From: Ilyomonas limi
Lineage (GTDB): Bacteria > Bacteroidota > Bacteroidia > Chitinophagales > Chitinophagaceae
Assembly (NCBI RefSeq): GCF_005233845.1
Contig: NZ_SZQL01000003.1
Span: 186,001 to 250,000 of the forward strand
DNA: 64,000 nt
Reading direction: 5' to 3'
The translations under genes and the position numbers were made by a program. The notes beneath the pieces are model-generated. The model searched no databases. It saw only the letters and a program-made list of their open reading frames with translations, and was not told where the DNA came from. Within the stretch, counting starts at the first letter, position 1. Each line of letters opens with the position of its first letter. Positions 42,975 to 52,412 of the stretch are shown here, in pieces.

Positions 42975-44150
42975 TTATACCCGTATATAAATCTTCTTTC
43001 TGTCTAATATATAACCAATCAGCCAAAAGAAAATGATAAGGCATATTGAATAAAACAGCGAAGCAGCACGCTCATCAGCCCATAAAGGCTTACAAATATG
43101 TAAATAAAACCAGCCAAAAGGCGATGTATAAGCCGGTACACCCGCAGCATTTACGCTATTAGGTATGCGAATCAATGCGAGCACGCGTGGTAAAAAACCA
43201 CTTAAGAAAAAGATGAACAACGGATTTTTACCAAATACATTAAAATACTGCGAGAGCCAGCCACGCCGGTTTTTAAACTCAATAATAAAAATAACCACCG
43301 ATAATATGGCAATAGCCAAACCCGTAGTATATATCACATAGCTGCTCGTCCATATTTTTTTGTTAATAGGAAAAAGCATATCCCACCAATAACCGGCAAA
43401 CATCAATACCAAACCAGCAACAAACAGGTTGCTCAGCATCTCATAGTTCTTGCCTTTGAGCTGAATATATTGACCCACAAAATAGCCAAAGATCACCTGT
43501 GTAATAGCCGGAATAGTACTTGCCAAACCTTCGGGATCAAAAGCTACGCCTTCGCCATGATACATGTGCGCGGCGCCGAAAGCCCATTTATCTACTGCCG
43601 TTCCAAAATATCCTTGCAGGCTATATGGGTCCATTTTATCGCCCAGCATAGCGCACAATACCCAATACAGCATCAGGAGAATAAAAGCAGTAACATACGC
43701 ACCACGCGGCTTGAAAAAATAAATAATCAGCGAAGCAAAAAGATAACACAAAGCAATACGTTGCAGCACACCCATTACACGAATACCGGCAAGTTGCCCA
43801 TCGCCGTTAATCCACTCCCAGCCTTTACCCACCAAATGTCCGGCAGCGTCGTAGCGCACAAAAGGGCACCAGTTTAAGAAAAGCCCAATGCCAAAAATGA
43901 GCAGCGTACGCCGGAATACTTTTGCCAAAAAAGCCGGTGTGCCTGCCTGCTGTAAACGCGGCATTACGAAAGCCATGGCATTGCCTACAGCAAATAAGAA
44001 AAAAGGAAACACCAGATCGGTAGGCGTGCAGCCATGCCACGGTGCATGGTCGAGCGGCTTATAAGGCGTACCTGCCTGGTTGTTGACCATAATCATAAAC
44101 GCTACCGTAGCGCCTCTGAAAACATCCAGGGAATAATATCGTTCTTTCAT
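42975..44150 (-). CDS. Heparan-alpha-glucosaminide N-acetyltransferase-like membrane protein (DUF5009, NagX type)
   Basis: 391 residues from the ATG at 44150; the frame extends to a TTG at 44174. About ten transmembrane helices. The N-terminal YYSLDVFRGATVAFMIMVNN and HAPWHGCTPTDLVFPFFLF with the catalytic-type His are the family hallmark, followed by RRTLLIFGIGLFLNW and RVMGVLQRIALCY. Relatives transfer acetyl groups across the membrane to amino sugars. It is divergent from the hexapeptide acyltransferase, with 71 bp between starts. Confidence 0.85.
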   Translation of the reverse strand: MKERYYSLDVFRGATVAFMIMVNNQAGTPYKPLDHAPWHGCTPTDLVFPFFLFAVGNAMAFVMPRLQQAGTPAFLAKVFRRTLLIFGIGLFLNWCPFVRYDAAGHLVGKGWEWINGDGQLAGIRVMGVLQRIALCYLFASLIIYFFKPRGAYVTAFILLMLYWVLCAMLGDKMDPYSLQGYFGTAVDKWAFGAAHMYHGEGVAFDPEGLASTIPAITQVIFGYFVGQYIQLKGKNYEMLSNLFVAGLVLMFAGYWWDMLFPINKKIWTSSYVIYTTGLAIAILSVVIFIIEFKNRRGWLSQYFNVFGKNPLFIFFLSGFLPRVLALIRIPNSVNAAGVPAYTSPFGWFYLHICKPLWADERAASLFYSICLIIFFWLIGYILDRKKIYIRV

Positions 44151-44203
44151 ACGTTTGTTGCTGCTGCTTTTCAACTTTGAAACGGGCGGATGAATGTAAA
44201 GTA

Positions 44204-44211
44204 TAAATTTG
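44204..44211 (+). promoter_or_regulatory. -7 promoter element of the hexapeptide acyltransferase gene
   Basis: TAAATTTG matches TAnnTTTG and lies 10 bp before the ATG at 44222, giving a leader of only a few nucleotides. Confidence 0.55.
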
Positions 44212-44221
44212 ATAACGAATT

Positions 44222-44809
44222 ATGAATAACCAGGATTATTATGTTCATCCATCTTCTTACATAGATGAGCCTTGCACTATTGGCAAAGGCGTGCATATCT
44301 GGCACTTTTGCCACATTATGCAGCACAGCACCATCGGCGATGATTGCAATATTGGCCAGAACGTAGTGATTGGCCGTGGTGTAACCCTAGGCAACAATGT
44401 AAAAGTGCAAAATAATGTAACCGTTTATGAAGGCGTAACCTGCGAAGAGGATGTGTTTTTAGGTCCTTCGATGGTATTTACCAATGTGATTAATCCACGC
44501 AGTGCCATCAGCCGCAAGCAGGAGTTTAAACCTACATTGGTAAAGCGTGGTGCTACTATTGGTGCGAATGCCACTATTGTTTGTGGACATACGATTGGTG
44601 AATATGCTTTTATTGGCGCCGGCGCAGTTATTACCAAAGATGTGTTGCCGTATGCGCTAATGATTGGCAACCCTGCAAGACAAGCGGGCTGGATGAGCGA
44701 ATGGGGAAGCAAGTTGCAATTTGATAAAGAAGGTTTTGCAGTGTGTGAGGGAAGTGGAGAAAAGTACAGGCTGGAGAATGGAAGGGTGCGGAAGATGAGT
44801 AATAATTAA
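44222..44809 (+). CDS. Hexapeptide-repeat acyltransferase (WbpD/WlbB-like N-acetyltransferase)
   Basis: 195 residues of left-handed beta helix: repeats such as [41 protein letters not shown] and [29 protein letters not shown]. The start [27 protein letters not shown] fits the subgroup that acetylates UDP-3-amino-2,3-dideoxy-hexuronic acids or similar amino sugars for surface glycans. The substrate cannot be fixed from sequence. It is monocistronic and divergent from the NagX-like gene. Confidence 0.85.
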   Translation: MNNQDYYVHPSSYIDEPCTIGKGVHIWHFCHIMQHSTIGDDCNIGQNVVIGRGVTLGNNVKVQNNVTVYEGVTCEEDVFLGPSMVFTNVINPRSAISRKQEFKPTLVKRGATIGANATIVCGHTIGEYAFIGAGAVITKDVLPYALMIGNPARQAGWMSEWGSKLQFDKEGFAVCEGSGEKYRLENGRVRKMSNN

Positions 44810-45012
44810 ATGTTTAAATACAGTGTAATTATTACATTATCGTAAGCGATAGAGAAGCAATCCGTACTATGCATGAATTATTGTTAATAACTTAACTGCA
44901 ATACCGGATACTTAACCTGACAGGCTAAACAGCTCCAAATCAATACTATTAATAGCCCGTTTTAATTATACTACAACCAACAGATTACTTCCCTGCCGCT
45001 CGCATAACACAG

Positions 45013-45399
45013 CTACTCCTCCGTATCAAACCACACCTTTGTTTTATCGTTCGGGCTGGCGTTGTAGTTAATAGTTAGCTCTTCTCCTTTTTTAATGTCC
45101 CGCACGGTGCGCACCGTTACAATCTGCTCTTCAAAGTCCATCTCATACTCACAATTGGCGGTATAATCGTGGTTGTACATACTTACATAGCCAAAGGCTA
45201 CGCAGGCCTGGCGACGGCTTTCGCCCCACTCAAAAATGTAATGGTACAGTTTGGTGCCTTCTATTTGTTTGCGTTCTTTGGCAGTAAGCACCAGCACCGG
45301 CGACACTTCTATTACCGTACCAGCCGGTATTCTTTTGCTGGTAAATACACCACGGCCTTTGTTACCTGCAACTGTAACGTCTATAGAGGGTAATATCAT
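45013..45399 (-). CDS. SET domain protein
   Basis: 128 residues, a bare SET domain: GRGVFTSKRIPAGTVIEVSPV (16-36), YNHDYTANCEYE (75-86) with the NHs-like pseudoknot, and GEELTINYN (105-113). Such small bacterial SET proteins are probable protein-lysine methyltransferases, using SAM; no substrate is known. The post-SET zinc cysteines are absent. It is divergent from mgtE by 94 bp. A -7-like TATTTTCG lies upstream at 45431-45438 on the minus strand. Confidence 0.85.
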   Translation of the reverse strand: MILPSIDVTVAGNKGRGVFTSKRIPAGTVIEVSPVLVLTAKERKQIEGTKLYHYIFEWGESRRQACVAFGYVSMYNHDYTANCEYEMDFEEQIVTVRTVRDIKKGEELTINYNASPNDKTKVWFDTEE

Positions 45400-45493
45400 A
45401 ATAAACCAACAGATTAGTTAAGTAAGTGCCGAAAATAAACAAATAAGCTATATCACAATGCTTTATTTAACAGCTACAAAGTAATTTGCGCAC

Positions 45494-46900
45494 ATGAGCA
45501 CTGAAGCCGAAGAAATTTCAATCAATGAGCAGTTTGAAGAACTGATAAACAGTGAGGATAAAGCCCCATTGCGTGAGTTCCTTAATCATCTCAACATCAG
45601 CGATGTGGCTGATTTGATTTATGATTATGAAGATTACGAAGAAGTCATTATCGAAAACATGGCGGTGCACCGTGCTGCGGGTGTGTTTAAAATATTAGAC
45701 ATCGGCCCGCAAAAAAGAATCATTAAAAAAATGCCGCCGCACAAAACGGCCGAACTACTCAACGAACTGCCGCCTGATGACCGTACCGACTTTTTGGAAG
45801 AGTTACCCAAAGCGGCTATCCGCGACCTCATTAAACTGCTCAATCATGAAGAGCGAAAGATAACACTCTCGATGCTCGGCTACCCCGAAGACAGTGTGGG
45901 CAGGCTGATGACGCCCGATTATGTGTATGTATATAAATATCAAACGGTAGAAGAGGCATTTGCCACCATACGCAAAGTGGCTAAAAACAGCGAAACCATT
46001 GATGTGATTTATGTGATAAATGAAGAAGGTGAACTGATTGATGACCTGCGTATCCGCGACCTTATTTTAGCCCCGCCATACAAGCGTATTGAAGATTTGA
46101 TAGACGGACGCATTATTGCACTCAACGTACACGACGACCAGGAGCAGGCAAGCCAGGTATTTAAAATGAATAACCGTGTGGCACTGCCGGTAACGGACGA
46201 CAACAACATTCTGCTGGGCATTGTAACCATAGATGATATGTTTTGGGTGGCAGATGAAGAATATAGCGAAGACATTCAAAAGATTGGTGGTACCGAAGCA
46301 CTGGATGAACCTTACCTCGATATTGCACTGCACAAGCTAATTAAAAAACGGGTGGTATGGCTGATTGTATTGTTTTTAAGTGAAATGCTTACTACAACGG
46401 CCATGACTTTTTTCTCCGACGAAATAGAAAAAGCACTGGTACTTTCTTTTTTTATTCCGCTTATTATGAGTAGCGGCGGCAATAGCGGCTCGCAGGCTTC
46501 CACATTAATTATACAGGCAATGGCTATTGGCGAAATAACCATTGCTGACTGGTGGCGTGTAATGCGCCGCGAAATATTAAGCGGACTGCTGCTGGGCGCT
46601 ATCCTGGGAGTTATTGGATTTTGCAGAATATGGCTCTGGCATTTTATGATGAGTTATGGCATCATTAAAGATGTATATGGCGAGCATTGGCTACTGATTG
46701 CTTTTACTATTGGCTTTTCGCTCATTGGCGTGGTGCTGTGGGGCACGCTCTCCGGCTCTATGCTGCCTATTGTTCTCAAAAGATTAGGTGCCGACCCTGC
46801 CACTTCTTCAGCGCCATTCGTAGCAACTTTGGTAGATGTTACGGGCATTGTTATTTACTTCAGCGTAGCTTATATTTTTCTGCAGGGTGTGTTGCTGTAA
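45494..46900 (+). CDS. mgtE: Magnesium transporter MgtE
   Basis: 468 residues. The N-terminal domain (about 1-135) contains repeats like MPPHKTAELLNELPPDDRTDFLEELP; two CBS domains follow (about 136-265: VGRLMTPDYV and IVTIDDMFWV); five transmembrane helices fill 290-468, with the pore motif MSSGGNSGSQAS. It imports Mg2+ and gates through Mg2+ binding to the N and CBS domains. ATG start with a near -7 element (TAATTTG at 45482-45488). Confidence 0.95.
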   Translation: MSTEAEEISINEQFEELINSEDKAPLREFLNHLNISDVADLIYDYEDYEEVIIENMAVHRAAGVFKILDIGPQKRIIKKMPPHKTAELLNELPPDDRTDFLEELPKAAIRDLIKLLNHEERKITLSMLGYPEDSVGRLMTPDYVYVYKYQTVEEAFATIRKVAKNSETIDVIYVINEEGELIDDLRIRDLILAPPYKRIEDLIDGRIIALNVHDDQEQASQVFKMNNRVALPVTDDNNILLGIVTIDDMFWVADEEYSEDIQKIGGTEALDEPYLDIALHKLIKKRVVWLIVLFLSEMLTTTAMTFFSDEIEKALVLSFFIPLIMSSGGNSGSQASTLIIQAMAIGEITIADWWRVMRREILSGLLLGAILGVIGFCRIWLWHFMMSYGIIKDVYGEHWLLIAFTIGFSLIGVVLWGTLSGSMLPIVLKRLGADPATSSAPFVATLVDVTGIVIYFSVAYIFLQGVLL

Positions 46901-46983
46901 AAGTTTGTTGAACTGTCATCAAGAAATAGCAATTCATTTTAGAATAAGCGGTTTAAACTGCTATTAATTTGATTCACCATTAC

Positions 46984-47015
46984 TTATAGCCCACGGTTTA
47001 AACCGTGGGCTATAA
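46984..47015. repeat. Perfect 32-bp palindrome
   Basis: 46984-46999 and 47000-47015 are exact reverse complements with no spacer, centred on CCACGGTTTAAACCGTGG. It lies 83 bp after mgtE. AGCCCACGGTTT-type palindromes are scattered in many bacterial genomes as REP-like elements; here it may also act as a terminator for mgtE, although the following T tract is weak. Confidence 0.7.
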
Positions 47016-47091
47016 AAGAAGGTTTGTTATACTAATGGATTCATTCATTTTCTTTAACCCTATCTATCTCATTAATTCAAAAGATTGCTTC

Positions 47092-47140
47092 TGTACTTCG
47101 TGCTCCTTAGTACCTTTGTGTATCTTCGCGGTTCAAAAAA
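47092..47140. repeat. Dispersed GAACC repeat, right arm
   Basis: CTGTACTTCGTGCTCCTTAG, then TACCTTTGTGTATCTTCGCGG and TTCAAAAAA, matches the right arm of the element at 26391-26492. It ends just before the stop of the convergent glucosidase gene at 47147. Confidence 0.55.
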
Positions 47141-47146
47141 CTTCAA

Positions 47147-49840
47147 TTAAACTCCCTTTTCTTCGGCCACTTCTTCCTCTTCATCTATCACTACTTTTTC
47201 TTCTTGTTTATATCCCGGCTTTGTTTGTGCTTGTTCTGTTAGCAACGATGCGATCAACGAAGTCCAGCCGCTCTGATGGCTCGCACCCAAACCATGCCCG
47301 TTATCGCCATGAAAATATTCAAAATACAATATCAAATCCCTGTTTTCGGGTTTGCTGTAAAACCAGTTGTAATTGCCATGCAAACGGCGCTGGTTTTGCG
47401 CATCTATTTCAAACAAACTGGCTACGCGGTCTATCAACTTACCGGCTACTTGTTTAAGATTGAGGTAATTGCCCGATCCGGTAGGATACTCAATCGTTAA
47501 TCCATCACCATAAAAATCGCCATACTTACTGATAGACTCTATGATTAAATAATTAATGGGCATCCACACCGGGCCACGCCAGTTGCTGTTGCCGCCATAA
47601 AAGTTAGACGTGCTATCGCCGGGATCGTACTGGATGGTGTACTCGGTGCCTTCAATATTTACAGAATAAGGATACTTTTCGTGGTACTTGGAGAGGGCGC
47701 GGATACCGCCGGGCGACAAAAATTCTGTTTCGCTGAGCATACGCTGCAGCAAAGCAACCAATCTTTCTTTAGGTATTAATGAAAGTAATATTTTATTTTC
47801 CTCGGCACGCTCTTCATTAGGCCAAAACTTATTGTTTTTCTTTCGATAGTCTTCAAACCAGGTAATGCGTTTTTGAAAATCATCCAGTTTTTGCAGCACA
47901 TTCGTTTCGATGATGGAAACGGCAAACAACGAGGTAAGCCCTACAATAGATTTAATACGCAATTGGATGGGGCTTGCATTAATCATTGCCAGCGTATCAT
48001 AATAAAATTTGTCTTCATCGTTCCACATGCCCAGCTCGTTGAGCGCTTCGGCGATCAGTACAAAATGCTCAAAAAACTTGGTAGCGGTATCTTCAAAAGA
48101 TGGGTCGTTCATGGCAATTTCAATAGCCATATCCATCATGTTCAGTGCATACATGCCCATCCAGCTGGTTCCGTCTGCCTGTTCCAGTTCCATTTGCCCC
48201 TGCAATTGCATACTGCGGTTGAACACACCTATATTATCAAGTCCCAAAAAGCCGCCCTCAAAAATGTTGTTTCCATTGGGGTCTTTACGGTTTATCCACC
48301 ACGTAAAGTTGATGATGAGTTTTTGAAAAATACGCTTCAGAAAATCAATATCACCTGCTCCCGTATTCCTTTTTTCTATACGATATACTTCCAATGCAGC
48401 CAACGCCTGCACCGGTGGATTTACATCACCAAAGTTCCATTCATAAGCTGGCAATTGCCCATCGGGTTTCATATACCACTCGCGCATAATAAGCAACAAC
48501 TGGTGTTTCGCATACACCGGATCTATCAGTGCCATGGGTATGCAATGGAAAGCCAAATCCCACGCCGCATACCAGGGATATTCCCATTTATCCGGCATAA
48601 GAATAATATCCTGGTTTTTCAGGTGCAACCAGTCGTGGTTGCGCCCATGCTGCCGTTGATAGCTGATGGGCGAAATACCATCGCCGGTAGAAATCCAGCG
48701 CTCAATATCGTAGTGGTAATACTGCTTGCTCCACAGCAGTCCCGCGAGTGCCTGCCGCTGTATCAGCAAGCGGTCGGCAGAAACATTATTTGGTAATATG
48801 GCTGCATAAAATTCATCAGCTTCCTGCTTGCGCTGCGCAAATACCTGCTCAAAGCCGTTGGCAAAAGGCGAGCTCTTCATTTCATCGCATAGGCGCAGAT
48901 AAAACACTTTTGAGCCACCCGCAGGCACCACCGTTTTATATACCGGCGAAAACTTAGTGCCCTGCTTCGATTTGCGCAATTCTTCTACATTTTTATTGTT
49001 GACTACCGCATCGTTGATAGCATCTTTTACACAAATGCCGGTAGCATTGGGCTTGCCAAACAGCTTTTGCGTATTAGTCTCGTTTTCCGTAAAAAAGCGG
49101 TCATCTGGTCTGCCAAAATAAAAGTAATAATCGCCTAACCGTTCATGCGTGGCTTTTACAGTGTATTCATTTATTTCCTTCAACACCGGTCTAGTTTCCA
49201 GCCCACCATAGCTCCAGCGGTTATAAAACCAAAGAGTAGGCAACACAGTAATGGGCGCCGGTATTTTACCTCGGTTTATCACCTCTATTTTTATGGCAAT
49301 ATCTGTTTTACTATGCTTGGCGTAAGTAATAAAAACATCAAAATATTTATCGTCTTTAAAAATGCCGGTATCCAGTATTTCGTACTCCGGCTCCAGCTTG
49401 CTGCGATGCCGGTTGGTGTTTATCAAATCGTCGTAGGGAAATGCCTGCTGCGGATATTTATACAGCATTTGCATGTAGTAGTGTGTAGGCAAATTGTCTA
49501 AATAATAGTACAATTCTTTTACATCTTCGCCATGGTTGCCTTCGTAGTTGCCCAATCCAAACAGGCGCTCTTTCAAAATTTTGTCTTTGCCATTCCAGAG
49601 CGCCACACTAAAGCATAGGTTTTGAAAATAATCAGAAATGCCACCAAGCCCGTCTTCGCCCCATTTGTAGGCGCGACCGTTGGCATGATCAAATGGAAAA
49701 TAATTCCAGGCATCGCCGTTCTCGCTGTAGTCTTCGCGTACGGTGCCCCATTCTCTTTCTGATAAATAAGGTCCCCATTGTTCCAGAGGTACCTGCTTGC
49801 CTGCATTTACCTTTAACCGCTGCTGCTCTGCTGTCATCAT
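47147..49840 (-). CDS. GH63-like glucosidase (MGH1-like glycoside hydrolase)
   Basis: 897 residues without signal peptide, so cytoplasmic. The N-terminal part (EQWGPYLSEREWGTVREDYSENGDAWNYFPFDHANGRAYKWGEDGLGG) and the (alpha/alpha)6 catalytic part with KWEYPWYAAWDLAFHCIPMAL, GSSHQSGWTSLIA-like end and NWRGPVWMPINYLIIES are typical of this large bacterial glucosidase group related to mannosyl-oligosaccharide glucosidase. The C-terminus is a Glu-rich tail (EEKVVIDEEEEVAEEKG). It probably releases glucose from alpha-linked oligosaccharides, such as glucosylglycerate or mannosylglycerate-like compounds, but the substrate is uncertain. A -7 element lies directly before the ATG. Confidence 0.85.
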   Translation of the reverse strand: MMTAEQQRLKVNAGKQVPLEQWGPYLSEREWGTVREDYSENGDAWNYFPFDHANGRAYKWGEDGLGGISDYFQNLCFSVALWNGKDKILKERLFGLGNYEGNHGEDVKELYYYLDNLPTHYYMQMLYKYPQQAFPYDDLINTNRHRSKLEPEYEILDTGIFKDDKYFDVFITYAKHSKTDIAIKIEVINRGKIPAPITVLPTLWFYNRWSYGGLETRPVLKEINEYTVKATHERLGDYYFYFGRPDDRFFTENETNTQKLFGKPNATGICVKDAINDAVVNNKNVEELRKSKQGTKFSPVYKTVVPAGGSKVFYLRLCDEMKSSPFANGFEQVFAQRKQEADEFYAAILPNNVSADRLLIQRQALAGLLWSKQYYHYDIERWISTGDGISPISYQRQHGRNHDWLHLKNQDIILMPDKWEYPWYAAWDLAFHCIPMALIDPVYAKHQLLLIMREWYMKPDGQLPAYEWNFGDVNPPVQALAALEVYRIEKRNTGAGDIDFLKRIFQKLIINFTWWINRKDPNGNNIFEGGFLGLDNIGVFNRSMQLQGQMELEQADGTSWMGMYALNMMDMAIEIAMNDPSFEDTATKFFEHFVLIAEALNELGMWNDEDKFYYDTLAMINASPIQLRIKSIVGLTSLFAVSIIETNVLQKLDDFQKRITWFEDYRKKNNKFWPNEERAEENKILLSLIPKERLVALLQRMLSETEFLSPGGIRALSKYHEKYPYSVNIEGTEYTIQYDPGDSTSNFYGGNSNWRGPVWMPINYLIIESISKYGDFYGDGLTIEYPTGSGNYLNLKQVAGKLIDRVASLFEIDAQNQRRLHGNYNWFYSKPENRDLILYFEYFHGDNGHGLGASHQSGWTSLIASLLTEQAQTKPGYKQEEKVVIDEEEEVAEEKGV

Positions 49841-49846
49841 AAGCTA

Positions 49847-49854
49847 CAAAAATA
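49847..49854 (-). promoter_or_regulatory. -7 element of the glucosidase gene, probably leaderless
   Basis: On the minus strand TATTTTTG matches TAnnTTTG and ends 6 bp before the ATG at 49840, so transcription should start at or inside the first codons. The second Met three bases on is an alternative start. Confidence 0.5.
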
Positions 49855-50413
49855 AGGTGCTAAAAATTGTAAGCAGCCTCAAATAAAGAAGTATTCCTTT
49901 TTATTGCATATAATTTTAAGCTGGTTACGTTTGGCAAAATAGCAGAAAGTGAAAGTAATATCAGATAGGTATGGTAAATACAGAAGTAATGCGGTAGCGT
50001 CTTCTTATTTATAAATAGTTGGATATATTTTTGTATAAGTTTTATAATGTTTAGGTGTGCTGTATAAGTGAGTAATGCTGCTTTTTACGGCCGAAAAGAA
50101 GAGCACATACAACAGCCTCTATAAACAAAGTATCTTTTGAATTTCCAGTTGTGGTTTTGAAGGCAACAGGTATTTGCCTGTACCCGCTATCAGCAATGCA
50201 ACGGTTTTTATTATATTGTACTACAATCATTTTTTCTAAAACGCTTGTATGAAGTTGCGTGTACATTTAATATTTATTTTTATAAATACTTGTCCGTCTT
50301 TTGTTGCACAAAAATCATGATCAGCATATAACTTCTGCAGACAGCCGCAACTGCATACGCAACGGGGGCATCAGCAGCAATATCTTTTTATTTATAACGC
50401 TTTACTTTTTATC
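49855..50413. other. Intergenic region without recognised feature
   Basis: Apart from the glucosidase promoter, I see no gene, terminator or repeat in this 559-bp region. A 71-codon leftward frame at 50051-50266 has no recognisable similarity and an unlikely start, and is not called. Confidence 0.5.
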
Positions 50414-51280
50414 ATGAGCAAAACAACTTTAGGCTGGATAGGCCTTGGCAATATGGGGATACCCATGTGTAGAAACCTGTTGAAAGCAGGTTATCCATTA
50501 ACCGTTTACAACCGCACTACGGGTAAAGAAAAAGAACTGACCGATGCAGGTGCACAAACAGCAGAAAGCCCTGCAAAACTGTTGCAATCCTGTGAAGTGG
50601 TGTTTGTAATGGTATCGGACGATGCGGCAGTAAAAGCAGTTTTTAATGGTGAAGATGGATTGTTATCAGCTGCTATTTCCAACCAAAGTAAAATAATTAT
50701 TAACACCAGTACTATTTCGCCGGAGACCACAAAGCAGGTAGCGCAGCAATGTAATAACAAAGGCATAGCCTACTTAGAAGCACCGGTATCGGGCAGTGTA
50801 AAACCCGCCGAAGATGCAACATTAATTGTACTTGCCGGCGGTCCTAAAACCGTATTTAACAGCGCAAAACCAATACTGGATTGTCTTGGCAAAATGGTAA
50901 TGCACTTAGGCTATTATGGCAGTGCCGGTGTGGCCAAACTGGCTATCAATCTGCTGGTTGGCTTTAATATGCAAGGGCTGGCAGAAACGGTTTTGTTTGC
51001 ACAGCAGCATGGCATAGATGCTAAAGACATGCTAACCATTGTAAACGAAGGTGGCTGTGCCAATGGTACTACCAAAGCCAAAACGCCGGTTATTTTATCG
51101 GGTAATTATGCACCGGCTTTCTCGGTAAAAAATTATGCAAAAGATCTGCGCCTTGCCAAAAACACCGGCATTACAACACCACTTGCCAATACCCTGCACG
51201 ATACTTATCAGGCTGCTTTGGATAAATATGAAGAAGAGGATGCAATGGCAATATTGAAATATTTACAGGAAAAAGAATAA
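50414..51280 (+). CDS. NAD(P)-dependent oxidoreductase, 3-hydroxyisobutyrate dehydrogenase family
   Basis: 288 residues. Rossmann motif WIGLGNMGIPM (8-18), NRTT after strand 2 (33-36), suggesting NADP(H), substrate loop APVSGSVKPAEDATL (123-137), and catalytic Lys175 in GSAGVAKLAINLL. The family reduces or oxidises small beta-hydroxyacids or semialdehydes (tartronate semialdehyde, glyoxylate, succinic semialdehyde); the exact substrate is unknown. It precedes an aldo/keto reductase gene by 130 bp, with a copy of the dispersed repeat in between. Confidence 0.9.
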   Translation: MSKTTLGWIGLGNMGIPMCRNLLKAGYPLTVYNRTTGKEKELTDAGAQTAESPAKLLQSCEVVFVMVSDDAAVKAVFNGEDGLLSAAISNQSKIIINTSTISPETTKQVAQQCNNKGIAYLEAPVSGSVKPAEDATLIVLAGGPKTVFNSAKPILDCLGKMVMHLGYYGSAGVAKLAINLLVGFNMQGLAETVLFAQQHGIDAKDMLTIVNEGGCANGTTKAKTPVILSGNYAPAFSVKNYAKDLRLAKNTGITTPLANTLHDTYQAALDKYEEEDAMAILKYLQEKE

Positions 51281-51378
51281 CTTGAACCACAAAATCCAGA
51301 AAATACAAAACAACACAAAAAATAGTAAATAAATCTTAGCGAACCTTTACATCATTCGTGATTGTATGGTTCAAAAAA
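51281..51378. repeat. Dispersed GAACC repeat, two-armed copy
   Basis: Begins CTTGAACCACAAAATCCAG and ends TTGTATGGTTCAAAAAAAC, with AT-rich sequence inside, matching the outline of the element at 26391-26492. It occupies nearly the whole gap between the two oxidoreductase genes. Confidence 0.55.
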
Positions 51379-51410
51379 ACCCTTAACGATCAACTAAAAA
51401 CATACCCAAT

Positions 51411-52412
51411 ATGCAATACAGACAGATAGCAACTACCGACCTTAAATTGTCGGCTATTACATTTGGCGCTTGGGCAGCCGGCGGCTGGATGTGGGGTGGC
51501 AACGAGCGTAAGGAGAGCATAGCTGCCATACGTGCCTCGTACGATGAAGGTGTTACTTCAATAGATACAGCCCCTATCTACGGGCAGGGAGAAAGCGAAG
51601 AAATTGTAGGCGAAGCCATTAAAGGCATTCCGCGCGATGAAATACAAATACTCACCAAATATGGCATGCGATGGGATGTGGCGAAAGGCGACTTTGCTTT
51701 TAAAAGTAAAAACAACCAGGGACAAGACATTGACATTTACAAATATGCCGGCCGCGAGAGCATTATTAAAGAATGTGAAGACAGCCTGCGCCGTCTTGGT
51801 ACCGATTATATTGACCTGTACCAAATTCATTGGCCTGATAAAACCACATCCATAGAGGAAACGATGGAAACTGTAGCTGAGCTGATAAAACAAGGTAAAG
51901 TGCGGGAAGCAGGCGTGTGCAACTACAATGTGGAGCAACTAATGGAAGCCCGTAAATACATACGCCTTGCCAGTAATCAGGTGCCTTACAGTATGGTAAA
52001 GCGCGACATTGAAAAAGATGTGGTACCCTATTGTATAGAGCATAATAAATCTGTCCTTGCTTACAGCCCATTGGAACGGGGTTTACTTACCGGCAAGATG
52101 AAGCCGGGTTACCAGTTTGCAGAAGGGGACCACCGCGCCAACCTGTACTTTTTTAAAGATGAAAACCTGCGCCGCACCGATGCCTTTTTGCAAAAAATTA
52201 AACCTATAGCTGACGCTAAAGGGGCAACACTCGGGCAGCTTGTTTTGCGCTGGACAATAACACAGCCGGGCATTACCATTGCACTGGTTGGTGCACGCAA
52301 TACAAAGCAGGCAAAGGAAAATGCCAGAACAATGCGGATAAGCCTCGGCCAAGATGAAGTTGACCTGATCACGAATGAACTTGATCAGTTGCAATTGATG
52401 AAAGATGCTTAA
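51411..52412 (+). CDS. Aldo/keto reductase
   Basis: 333 residues, an (alpha/beta)8 barrel. Catalytic tetrad segments are visible: SIDTAPIYGQGESE (Asp and Tyr), QILTKYG (Lys) and LYQIHWPD (His). The C-terminal NADPH-binding part is ALVGARNTKQAKENARTM. Closest in pattern to the bacterial YajO/perakine reductase-like group; the substrate is unknown. It follows the oxidoreductase gene and its repeat, and a 644-bp gap separates it from the glycosyltransferase-mutase gene. Confidence 0.9.
   Translation: MQYRQIATTDLKLSAITFGAWAAGGWMWGGNERKESIAAIRASYDEGVTSIDTAPIYGQGESEEIVGEAIKGIPRDEIQILTKYGMRWDVAKGDFAFKSKNNQGQDIDIYKYAGRESIIKECEDSLRRLGTDYIDLYQIHWPDKTTSIEETMETVAELIKQGKVREAGVCNYNVEQLMEARKYIRLASNQVPYSMVKRDIEKDVVPYCIEHNKSVLAYSPLERGLLTGKMKPGYQFAEGDHRANLYFFKDENLRRTDAFLQKIKPIADAKGATLGQLVLRWTITQPGITIALVGARNTKQAKENARTMRISLGQDEVDLITNELDQLQLMKDA

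Noticed and set aside
50051-50266. 71-codon leftward frame upstream of the oxidoreductase gene
   Set aside because: Composition not protein-like, no recognised family, isolated in an intergenic region.
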